DNA of 64,000 bases from Sebastes aleutianus (lineage: Eukaryota > Chordata > Actinopteri > Perciformes > Sebastidae), in NCBI GenBank assembly GCA_916700875.1, contig CAKAKS010000062.1, positions 10,758,960 through 10,822,959 of the forward strand, given 5' to 3'. Both the position numbers and the translations under genes were made by a program. Under the pieces are notes generated by a model that was given only the letters and a program-made list of their open reading frames with translations, ran no database searches and was not told where the DNA came from. This document shows positions 1 to 12,000 of this stretch, piece by piece (the stretch's first letter is position 1; every line of letters begins with the position of its first letter).

Positions 1-26
1 GAAGCGCCGTAGTGACAGCAGCAGTC

Positions 27-2571
27 ATGGCGTCCACCGCGGCGACCCGAGCAGCAGCTGGAGCTTCTAGAGTTGTTAAACCGATCTTTAGCCGCGACCT
101 GGACGAAGCTAAGCGCCGGGTCCGGGAGCTGTACCGAGCCTGGTATCGAGAGGTCCCCAACACAGGTATGTGGCTCCGCTGTGGCTGTTTAAAGAGCAGC
201 GCCAGCGTCAAGGTCGAGTCTGTGTGGAGGTTCAGCAGAACCAACATTAGCTGCTACCAAACAGCAACCAACCATAACAATACACTCTGCACTTTATATG
301 TTACTTAACATTTAATGGAAACGTTGAATTTGTCTTATATAATATATATATTATATATATAATATTATATATATATGATATATATATAATATTGTATATA
401 TAATATATTATTATTATTATATTATTTGTATTATTATAATTATATATATTATATTATATTATATATAATAATACAATATATATTTAATATATATTATAAT
501 ATAATATATATAATAATATATGTTCCCCAACATGTAATGGAAATGTTGAATTTGTCTTATATAATAATATATAATATATATATTATATATATAATATATA
601 TATTATATATATAATATATTATATTATTATTATTATATTATTTGTATTGTTATTATATTATATATATTATATTATATATAATATAATAATACAATATATT
701 TTTAATATATATTATAATATAATATATATAATAATATATGTTCCCCAACATGTAATGGAAACGTTGAATTTGTCTTATATATATATTATATATATATATA
801 TTATATATATATATATATAATATATATTATATTATTATTATATATTATATTATTATTGTTATATTATTGTTATATTATTGTATTATTATTATTTGTATTA
901 TATTATATATATATTCTATATATTATTCTATATATATATAATAGTATTATATATATATATAGAATAATATATAATATATATTATAATATATAATATAATA
1001 TTGAATCTTGAGCAAAAGCATTCATACTTACATAGATACTTACAGTATTTAACGTTACACCTTCCCACATTTATACGGTTCCCAAAAGCAATAACGGGAT
1101 TAACACCTTCATTTGTATGAAGACTTTTTTGTTATTGGTTTTCTACATGTTGCAAAATACGATAAACTGGTTTTAACTAGCTAAATAGTGCACTCCTCCA
1201 TTCTAACCAGGTGTTCTGTGGGTTCCTACTTTAAGATGGACCATCCTATTTTAGATTATGGTGCACAGATATTTGAAATCACCTTCTAGCACAGTCAGTC
1301 AACTTGTTAATGTGAATTGTTATGAAATGTGTATATTTTCGTCGTTTAAGGGTCCTACCATCTTATGTAGAGGGTCTGTTTACATTTAGTTCCAGTTAAT
1401 ACATGAGGCACAAACTGGTTTATATTGTGCTGACAGGTTGGATGCTGTGCACTCCACATTGTCGGTCCCATAATACCTCAAGATAAGACAGGAGATTTGT
1501 ACTTGTATTTTCAGATTCTCAATATATAATGATTATGATTGAAACTCCCTCCATACACCTTGGATATTAATGATGAACTTGTACATTTTTTAAAGACCCT
1601 TGTTATGAACGCGAAAAGATATTGCAGTGACACTGATACTCTAAAGTCTGAGCGTGGGACTGGCCTTGCTCTCTACTGTACCAAACGCCTGGTTACCCAA
1701 TAAATCTTTCTTCTTTTTCTGAATAAAACATAACTAACATCCACACCTAAGCGTCTGTGCATAGTGCCTAACAGGGGTGTAAGAAAATATCGAAAATATA
1801 AAGTATTGCCATATTACATTTTGTGATACTGTATTGATTCTCAAAATCACTATAGATTTTATGCTAACTGTATTGCAATATATTGAATCGTAACCCCTGT
1901 ATCATGATGTGTTTTGTATCGCCAGAATTTTTTCTCAATACACAGCCCTAGTTATAAGAAATATAAAGAATAACATAATTAAATAACAATGATTTAAAAA
2001 ATGAGTTTGTGGGTGAAGTTTATTTATTGGAAACAGAGTGACTTTGTTTGTATTTCTTTCTCTACAGTGGCAGTGTTTCAGCTGGACATCCAAGTGCGTC
2101 AGGGAAGAGACAAAGTGAGGGAGATGTTCGACAAAAACAAGCACGTCACTGACCCCCGTGTGATCGACATGTTAGTCATTAAGGTAAAAACAGCCTGCCG
2201 CTGATCTGTGAACTGCATCAACCATAATCATTTTAATTTCCTAATTGATGCAACTAGTCATTTTGTTCTTGGAGTCTGCTTTTTTTTAGGCTGTTTCCTA
2301 GGCTGCCCAGTACCTCATCTCAGTGTTGTTGGATCCAAAATCCCATCACAGTTGAATGAATGAAAATGTAGACTATTACTTACTGTGTCTTCCAGGATGT
2401 GTTGAAACATTTTCCATGTGTTTGTTATTTAATCCGCAGGGGAAAATGGAACTCCAGGAAACGATCCACGTCTGGAAGCAGAAGACCCACGTAATGCGCT
2501 ATTTTCACGAGACTCAGGAGCCTCGCGGCACAGACTTCCTGTCCAAATTCTACGTGGGACATGACCCATGA
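27..2571 (+). CDS. ndufa6: NDUFA6, complex I accessory subunit (LYR protein)
   Basis: Three exons: 27-165, 2068-2183, 2440-2571, giving 128 codons before TGA, the usual length of the vertebrate protein. NDUFA6 (LYRM6) is an accessory subunit of mitochondrial NADH dehydrogenase that sits on the matrix arm and binds the mitochondrial acyl carrier protein. The LYR signature is at residues 35-37 within RELYRAWYREVP, and the C-terminal part carries HVMRYFHE and FLSKFYVG. An in-frame GTG at position 12 is open but I chose the ATG at 27, because the family begins with a short Ala-rich presequence. Both introns are GT-AG (phases 1 and 0). Intron 1 (1.9 kb) is filled by an AT-rich tandem array. The promoter lies outside the window. 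Identity is firm from sequence memory of the family. Confidence 0.95.
299..1010. repeat. AT-rich array with about 220-bp higher-order unit
   Basis: Inside NDUFA6 intron 1. Long runs of TA/TAT/TTA simple sequence are punctuated by a unique-looking phrase (ATGGAAACGTTGAATTTGTC and close variants) at about 310, 533 and 754. The array is therefore three tandem units of about 220-225 bp, not plain microsatellite. The rest of the intron (1010-2067) shows no recognisable feature. Confidence 0.85.
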
Positions 2572-2711
2572 ACTGTGTGGCTGTCTGCTGACCTCTGACC
2601 CCTCTTTGCTTGTATCCAGTGTGACAGATGTTCCCCTTTACTGTAAATACACACTTAACACTCACATACCCACGGTTGTGTCTTTTATTCAGCTGTTTTA
2701 TTGGGGTTATC

Positions 2712-2998
2712 TTAAAGGGGTAGTTCAACTAAAACACACACTAAAACTTGATCTATAGACCCAGTTCCTTCTTATTCTGCAAGGTGATCAGACAGGTGGA
2801 CATACCTGAATAGAAAAGACTGGTAGCTCATATTGAAGCTGTTCACAACAACGTCTTTTGGTCATTGTGAGTAGCAGTGTGATTCTATTTAAAAGAGATG
2901 CTGCTGTTGACAAACTAAAACTATTCGGATAAATAGACCGCACTCCTATTAAAAGTAAAAATATGATTTATTAAGTTTTGGATGAACTGTCCCTTTAA
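2712..2998. mobile_element. TTAA-flanked MITE
   Basis: A 287-bp element starting TTAAAGGGGTAGTTCA and ending TGAACTGTCCCTTTAA, so it has imperfect inverted ends inside TTAA target duplications. It is too short to encode a transposase. TTAA targets are known for piggyBac and Kolobok superfamilies; which one applies is not decided here. It lies just 3' of NDUFA6. Confidence 0.75.
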
Positions 2999-3344
2999 GA
3001 TTGTATGGAAGATTGGTGGAATATTTTATGAACCTGGAAGTGTATGTGTGTTGTGATTTATTCACTTTCCTAGTAAGATTATTCTTTGATTGGTGGTTCA
3101 TTCAAATTAGTATTTATGCCAGCCTTGTGTCTTAAGCAAAGCTTATGTTCTCATCATAGTGTGTGAGAGAGGCTTATTGTGCGATCAAACACCACCAACT
3201 TGCACCAGAGTCCACTGAGCATGTGCTGCAGTTTACAATTGTTATCCCCTTTTATTAAGACTTTAGTAGTGCATATAATTACAGTATGATACGCAAGCCG
3301 TTTTAACATTTAATAGCTAGACTGGATATGTATTTCAGATATCC

Positions 3345-4705
3345 GTAATTCAATTCCTATCCACAATTACAGTTTCAGATATCCACTACGTCATTCTTCC
3401 TAGGAAAAATGATGTCACTTTTGCCGGTCATGTGTATCGAGCTGCAGTAGAATTCTTACTAGGAAAAACTCCCATTTCAGATATCTACATTCCAAATGTT
3501 ACTAGTCATCATTTTTATTTAAAATATAAAAAATGGAAAAACATTCCAGATATCTATAATGTAATTTTGAATATCCAAAATACATTGCGACTGACTGGTA
3601 AAAATGTCATTATTGGCCCTTTTCACAGCAGCTATTTTGACATGTAGTTGCAGGATAAACACAGGTGTAATTGATACAATTAATTATGATCCCGTTCTAT
3701 TTAGTGTCACAGCCATCTCAGTGAGCCAATGGTTCCTTCAAATGGGGTCGTGTTTACTGTGGTTATGAGTTGGGCCCATATAAACGCCCCCTCATGTCGT
3801 ATTCACGACCTTGTAAGTGGAAACTTTCTGAAAGCTCAGAGTTCAAGACTTGTGATGTGTTTGTTGGCGTTGTGAGAAATGTCGAAGGCCATGGAAGCAA
3901 ATTTTTCGTTGCATAATAAGTTAATATATTGTAATTTTAGTCGTATATAGTTTTTCTTGGTAATTTTATAATATTTCTGAGGAAAATGCTGATATTTGAA
4001 CGGCCTCATCTTTTTCCTCCGTCATTATGCCTTTGCATTTACTGCATTATGTTACCCGCTTGCTCAATTGTTAGCCTCTGTGGCTTCTAGACTCCGACAA
4101 TAACGTTATTATTGCCGTTGCTTAGCAGCAGTGTTCTTCACGACTTAACCACTTGAACGCCACGCATATTGTGTACACGACTTCCCATCTCGTAAACACG
4201 ATAAACACGACCCCATTTGAAGGCACCACATTACCAGGGTCCTGGCCCACCTAAATGGAACAGGGCCATAATTAATGTTATTAATTCCAGCTGTGTTTAC
4301 CTTGCAATGACATGTCAGAATGGCTGCTATGAAAGGGACCTATTGGCATTGTAACTGGTAAAACTGCAGTCAATTTTTCAGAAATCTTCAATTAGAAATA
4401 TAACTAGAAACAATGCAATTGCAGATATCCAAAAATGTATTGTAGGTATGTGCTCTGGATATCTTAAAAGATAATATGCAAAATCAAAGTTGTAGATATC
4501 TTAATATATACATATTACATATTATTATTATTATATTATATATTTTATATAATACATATAGATATCTTAATATAGAAATACACTTTCTACTAGTAAAAAT
4601 GTTATTGTGGATATCTTTAATTACCATTCTGACTAGTGAGAATACATTTTTAACTATGAGAAATGCTATTATGGATATCTAAAATGTAATTACAGATAGG
4701 AGTGT
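3345..4705. mobile_element. Large fold-back element with GATATC-rich arms
   Basis: The two halves are inverted copies of each other around a centre near 3980. For example CCTTCAAATGGGGTCGTGTT at about 3736 has its reverse complement at about 4204, and CAGCTATTTTGACATGTAG near 3628 pairs with sequence near 4325. The outer arms carry many dispersed copies of an AGATATC motif spaced roughly 40-60 bp apart, interleaved with ACTAGTAAAAATG-like phrases. No transposase frame is visible. Sub-terminal repeats in long inverted arms recall ISL2EU/Harbinger-like or fold-back DNA elements, but the family is not proven. Confidence 0.7.
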
Positions 4706-6057
4706 GGTTCGATTAAATGTTACAATGGATTGCCATACTCAGCCTGGGACCGCCCTATCTCAGTGTCGATAACAAAAACCCTGAATTCAGTGCAGACAGA
4801 GGTGACTTGAAAACACTGCAGAGGAAGTCCAGGAAGGCCCACAGAGTCGTTCCAGTTGTAGTGACAAAACAACATGACGTGTGGAGGAAAGAAAAAGTTT
4901 CCAAACTTGGAAGGTGCTGGTAATCATACTAATTTGGCATATCATTAACTGGGGTTTTTCCTGACATAGGAGATCAAGTGTTTCAAATGCAGCATCAGTA
5001 TATTGTTTTGCCTGGTTGACCTCTCTGTCCCCATCAATGAACAGTACATGCACATCCATCCAACAGTTAGTGTGCGTGCTTTTCCACAATTCACAGTGAA
5101 GCCCACAGTCCGAGCCAGTGACACCTGATGCATCCGTTGTAGCGTTTGATGTGGTAGCATTCCGGAAAACAACAGATCATTTTGGTTGCGGAGCTGTAAT
5201 AACGCCACCCTGCGCTACTGTAACACCACACCGCTCTCTTTTTTCTAATAATAATTCTTATTAGCCGGCTGTCTGCACAATTTCACTGAATACACAAACT
5301 TGAGACGGTGAAATAAAGGACACATGATGCAGTAAGAATTCATTTTCACACTTTAACTGGTGATATTGCGAAGTTGCAGCGTACATTTAAATTGCCATAA
5401 CCTTTAGCAGCCACATATTCTGAGAAAAAAATCAATAAGTTATATGATTATATAACCGTAAAATATTCAACAACATAAATCAACAAATAAAACAAGAAAA
5501 AATCTAAACGTAAAAGCAATTCAATAAATACTGTACAGCATTAAATATTTACAGACTCCATATACTGTTAGCTTGGTGATGAGCGGAAGGAACACTATCA
5601 GTGGCTTTATGACAACATGAATATACTGGCCTCGGAGGAGTTATGAGTGCTGCATACTGTAAACACATTTACATGTTCTTTCATCAGGATTATTATGCTT
5701 CACTGTCCGTAATAAACTACAGTATAAAGTTACCTTTCTCGCAATCAAGTCCAAACAATCGTAAACATTCAATGAAATATTCAAAGATTCCCCAAGTTAA
5801 ATAATTTAAATAAGCATGTTCATTTTCACAAACATAATAAAAACCAAAAGTAATACAAACAAAACCTACCTACAAATGATGTTTTTACAGAAAATAAATG
5901 TCAAGTAACAGAAATTCATACTCAGTGAACCAAACAAAATGTATATACACCTCCAAATGAATTCTCAATGTCTCCTTAGTGCAGCTATCCACCAGACTTG
6001 TGTCCCTTTCATCCTTACGTGAGTCCTTTTAGTTGCTCCCCTGTGATGCAGGGCTCA
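4706..6057. other. Non-coding tail between NDUFA6 and FAM234B
   Basis: No exon with coding support was found. Short open frames on the minus strand at 4787-5208 resemble no family I know. The part nearest 6057 should be FAM234B 3' UTR, since the stop codon is the first codon of its last exon. I could not place the poly(A) site with confidence. Confidence 0.4.
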
Positions 6058-9000
6058 TCACTAAACAAAGCAACACAGTTAAGCGAGATTTATCATCGAG
6101 TGTAATCAATCAAACGGACCAACAAATCTCAAATAATCTCACACTTGCGTCTTTCTCACCTGGTGTTTAAAGGACAACCCCCTGAAGAACTTGTTGACCT
6201 CAAACGCGCCAGGTTTAACGGCTCCCCCGGGCTTGCTGCTTTCCTCTAGTCGGACTATTTGACCTTTGGTGATGGCGGCTCTGAGGCTCATGCTCTTGAC
6301 TATCTGAGCGCCGGGCTTTGAGTCGGGCGTAGGTCGGGAGGATACGGTGATGTAGGAGGCGTCTTTCTGACGTTCCTGGTAGCTCACTGTTAGACACAAA
6401 GTAAGACAAAATAGGAGGTAGAACATTTGTATGACTTAAACGTGTATTTACAATATTGGCATCTTTTTCTCATCTACTACTGAAATACTTTTCAAGAACA
6501 CTTGGTAACGTGACTTTGGATAGTGAATGATTAAAGGTTATGATATGAAATCTACGCATTAAAGAGGACCTACTGTATTATGCTTATTTTAAGGTTCATA
6601 CTTGTATTTGGGGGTTCTACTAGAACATGTTTAAATGCTTTAATAATAAAAAAAAAAGTTTTTTTTCTAATTTTTCTCATACCGGCTGTGCTGCAGCCCA
6701 GTCTGCTCTGATTGGTCAGGTTTAGTACTTGCCTAGTGACTAGTGTTACTTGGTGACATCACCACGTTACGGAAAAAAAGGCAGAACTTCTTCAAAGCAA
6801 GGCATTTCAGCAGTTTTTTACAGACTTTTACATGCACAAAAAAAACTATATACAGTAACACACTAAAGGAAAGGGGAAAAATCACAAAAGCATAATAGGT
6901 CCTCTTTAAAGCAGATATTGTTCGGCAGTAGATTTGAACTCTCACCTGCGGAGGTGACTGCGGTGTCTGTGGTGCTGGTGAGCTCCAGCAGGATTGTGGG
7001 ATATGCAGGGTGCAACAGGAAGAGTTTTCTGATGAGCGGCTCCGCTACGCCAGGTGCCACCTACACATCCAGCGTGGACAGTTGAGTATTTCAAGGTCAA
7101 ACTCAAAGACAATACGTTTTGCACGATTCATACACAGCAGGCTCTTTCTGTTTCTTTTTTTCTTTTTTCTATTTACACACCACTTTGCCTCAATAATCTT
7201 CTCTAAAAGCAGACTCACGGTTGTCTTGGTGGCATTCCTCTGTGCTTTGATTGGATCGCTGGCCCAGAAGAGGAAAGCTGATTGACCAGTTGAGGTGGAG
7301 ATTGCTGAAGTTTCCAAAACAAGATGAGGACACACAAACTCTGCTGACCAGAGTAGATGCCCGTTGGCCCCGTCAACAACCAGCGCCTGAAAGAGGGAAA
7401 AGGAGAAAACCGGTAGAGTTAGAGCAAACTTAGAGGTCAGTTAGAGATATATCCTCAAGTCTCTAAATCTTATTTTTTCTGTCAACTCAATGGGCCTCAT
7501 GCAAGAACATTCTCGTATTCTTGTCTTAACTTTCTCTAATTTTTTTTTCGTATCGTGGGCTCGTACGAGTGTGCCACATCAGACTCAGCAAAGCGCTCCT
7601 GACTTCAGATAACTGTGTAAATGACCTCCATAAACAGGATGAATGCCACCTGTGCGTAAATGAGTGCATTCATGAGAATTGTGAATTAGCATAATGAATG
7701 CCTCAATTATACCACATAAAGCTGCATGTCCTGCCCCATTCATCTGTCTCTGCCAATATATCAGCACGCTGTCTAAAGACACGCTCTCTTCCAAGAGCCT
7801 GACGCGCATCCAAAAGAAGTCAGCTGTGACGCGTCTGGTTACACTTCCCGTTGTCGTTATTATATACAGTGACAAATGAACCTTCAATTCATATTGATAT
7901 TGTAGTGTTATATAATAGCATCAATGGCCAATATAAATTACATTTCAAATTGTATTATAATTCGAAATGCAGAGTCAAAGAGGATGATGTCAACATAATT
8001 ATGAAGTGTAATTTACAATGGATTTTCAAACTCAAAATCACTTCAAAGTAGGGCTGACCTGAATGCTTCGAAGCTTCGACCGTTGCCATGGTAATTGACC
8101 TCCAAATCAGTATTCGAATGCTTTGTTTTGGGATATTTTTATATATATATATAAGTATGTAATAATAATGTACAAATCCCCAAATAGCCCATGATATAAG
8201 GAATAATCCCACAACATTATTCATTATTCATATTCAACATGAATTATTATTCATTATTCTCAGACAGATATCGCTGTTTGTTTATGTGTAGAGGTGCGTG
8301 TGTGTACATTAGTGTGGTAGCGGCACTGTGCCGAAGCTTCGAATATCTTCGAATATTTCTCATCGAAGCTTCGAAGCCCAACAAATGGTATTCGGGACAG
8401 CCCTACTTCAAAGTAATGAAATATACAATCCATTAGTGAAAATCTAGGTTTGGATAACAGCAGACTAATTGCACATGACTCCTACGACAGGTCTGGACCA
8501 CTCGTAAATTGTGTTCATACATAAGAGAAAATTGAAAATACAAGAAATGCGACAAGGTCTCCTATATAACTCATATGGCCCACTTAAGAACAAATCTGTC
8601 TGTACGAGTGGTTCTTGCATGAGGACCAATATTTCCAAACCAAAAAAAATGATCAGTTTAACCCACAGCCTGTCAGCCCTTGCGTTAACTTGAGCCTTGA
8701 TGTGTGAAAGGACTGTTTGCTTTACCTTCATGGTGCCATTTGCTGAATGCTGAATGAAAAGATCAAGGATTCCGTCATCGTTGAAGTGTCCTGGGGCGGG
8801 TTGGCTGCGACAGGCCAAGAAATATTTTAGAGAAAATGCACACAATTCTTTTCGGTAGTTCAAAAAAAGCTTAAACAGTGTTGTCATGTTGGGATTTATG
8901 GTGGAAATTCGATAACCTCAGCTTACGCCTCTGTATTTTTGTCTCCTCATGATAGTGGTATTGTTGGCAGTAACAGAAATGTAATGGTAACTCAGTCAGT

Positions 9001-12000
9001 AGTGACACAGTGACCTGCAGCAGGCTTTACCTGCAAATGAGAGCTGAGTTGAAGGTCCATTCTTTACGTATGTCCTTCTGTCGGAGCACTGACAGTTTGC
9101 TGTAGCCATACACCAGTGACTGGGTGCTGACGCCATACACCAGCACCCAGTCACTCTTGGTGGAGTTGAGGTTAGAAACGGTGTCCAGGCTGTTGTGGTT
9201 GTTGCCAAAACCGGCCACAAGAGGGAGCAGGAACTGCACTTGCTCAGATCCTCTAGAGAGACGATAACACAGGTGTGATTTGGACTTATATATCAGTCGC
9301 AAACTGTCTAATAAACCAGCAGTAAACCAGTCATTGATTTTTACTGCGTATCCAACCCAGGAAACTGAACACCATGTTTCCCCAGTAAGTCATCAAATAA
9401 CGTGTTAAAAAAATTGTCTGGCAACAAATATTGTCACAATGTAATAATGTGACTTAAGACAATGAAGAATACTGCAATACAAACAGATTACATTTTAAAG
9501 TACATACTATTTTGTGATAAATATTAATTAACTAATTATTAATTTAATGTAATAGTTTTAAAGATGGAAATTATTAACAATGTAAATTGTGTAATACAAG
9601 ACATTAATAGAAAATAAATAAATAAATCAAATAAAAATAATACAATTATTACTACTAATAATAGGAACCCCCCCCCCCCAAAAAAAATAAATGATTAAAA
9701 TAAAATTAATTGAATTAAAGTGCATACATCAAAAAAACATTCCACTTTCAATTAGGATTTATAAGTGGGAGCTATGCGCCAGTCACTGAGATGTACCTGT
9801 AAATCTGTATGAAGGAGGAGGAGTTGGTTTTCTTGAGTTTCTCCCACACTGGATCCTTCTTTCTAAGTGTCTGAGTTATGGGCATTTTGCCAGTGGCGCG
9901 AATGTAGATATCTCCCAGAGAGATGGCCTCTACATTACCTGAGGAAAAAAGACATTGACACAAAGTCTTGTACACCTGCAGTTAAAATAATGGAATATAA
10001 ATGAACTGAATGAGTTACCTCGGAATGCTAACAACAGCCTAAACTAATGCCAACAGCCTGAACACACACACACACGTGGTGACTGTTGATCTTTGTATTG
10101 CTGGTTGATTCCTTTACCTAGTCCAAAGAGGATGTAGTAAGCCCCTTGCTGTGTCTCATGCAGCAAAGGACCGATCAGCTTTCCTTGTCCGGTGATGTTG
10201 AAAGGCACGGGACTTCCGATCGACGCCCCCGTCTGCCCGGAGATCAACGTCAGGAAGAGATCCACAGCCTGAAAATGAGTACAGCAGAAAAAAGGTATGT
10301 AGTGTCTGAATACAAAGGTGTGGAAACATGATCACATGAAGAGGGAGGCGGCTTGTCATAGCCATACCGGGTCTGCAGGCAGGGTGGCTATGAGCAGATC
10401 TGGGACCGAGTCCCCCTGGAGGTCTGGGAGTAACACCGCCTGGGATTCAATGTTCTGAATCCCATGCCCGGCCGGCCACAAGTTTTTCCCTGTGGAATGA
10501 AAGGAAACCTCTTTGACCCTGTTTGAATAAAAGGTTTGAATACCACAGGGGGGGATTGCTCTTATCGACTTACCTTTGTTTGTCTGGTTGGGGAGCTGGA
10601 GGCTGAGAGGAATTTAGCTCAAACGTGCATTTTTTTGCATATGAACACAAGCTTCAGAATAACAGACTAAGACAATATAAGAACAAATACAAAAAGGTTA
10701 CTAATTACTAAGTCCTGTGATCTACACATGAAACGGACCCTAACCTGAGGTGCCGTTGACTGCCGTGATTATGGATTTGCTGATGAGGAGGACCACAGGT
10801 GAGGGCTGGGTGCTGTACTGCAGACCACACTGGATGTACATCACAGGCTCCCGCATGACTTTACTCCACAGCACCTGACCGTTGACCGCAGATAGGGCCA
10901 CCGCACTGTAAACTGGGTGGAAGAAAGAACATCATCAATCAATAAACCAGGAAAACACACAGAGGATTAAAGGGATAGTTTGGGTGTTTTGAAGTGGGGT
11001 TGTATGAGGTACTTATCCATATTCAGTGTATTACCTACAGTAGATGACGGTCGGCACGCCTCCAGCTTGGAGAAGCAGACAGGAGTTACCGCACGGAAGG
11101 AAAGCAATATACTGCTGTGGACGGGGCCGGCAGCGAAACATATTTTAGCCACCTAAAAGAAAGGCCCACCTAAAAGAATCTATATCAGTCTCTATATTTA
11201 TAATATTTTCACTGGTTTATCTTGTCGTAAGACAGCTATACAGTCTATGTTTCCGACGGGGAACAGAAGCCGTTATCTTTGCTCTCGCCAAAGCAACCAG
11301 GCTCCTTTAAAAAAAACTGTAATGTTATCTTGCAGAACACAGGAGTTTCTGGTCTACCGCTGCCTCTGTTAAGCTGGGTATACACTGTACGATTTTAGAA
11401 ATGTTGTTGTGTTATTGCAGAGTTTTTCAATGGTGTCTGGTGGCTTTGGCGAAAGCATAGATGGATACAATGGTTTCAGTTCCCTGTCGGAAAGGGCTGT
11501 CTGACGAATGAAAATATTGTTAATATAGTGTAAACCGATATAGATTTTTGTAGGTGGGCCTTTCTTTTAGGTGACTAAAATACGTTTTGCTGCCGGCCCC
11601 GTCCACAGCAGTACATTGCTTTGCTTTTGTGCAGTAACTCCTGTCTGTTTCTCCATACTGTTGGCGTGCTGACCGTCATCTACTGTAGGTAATACACTGA
11701 CTATGGATAAGTACCTCATACAACCCCACTTCAAAACTCCTGATCTATCCCTTTAAAGTGGAGGGCGAGGAAAGAATCCCTCACTTACTTTTGTTCCCTT
11801 GTGTGGGATGCGTGTCATTGGTCAATTCAGTAACACCCAGAAACACATCTTCCACTGAATCACCGTCAACATCCCACAACGCCAGCGCTGGCGGAGTGAC
11901 ACCTAGACAGAGAACCCACAACAAAGTTGAGTTGAGTCGTCCATGTTTATTACCAATGCTTTCATAATGCATGATGAAACAGATCATGTGGTAGGTAGAG

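Noticed and set aside
4787..5208. Minus-strand frames downstream of the fold-back element
   Set aside because: No recognisable domain, start context or splice signals; possibly worn transposon sequence, not supportable as a gene.
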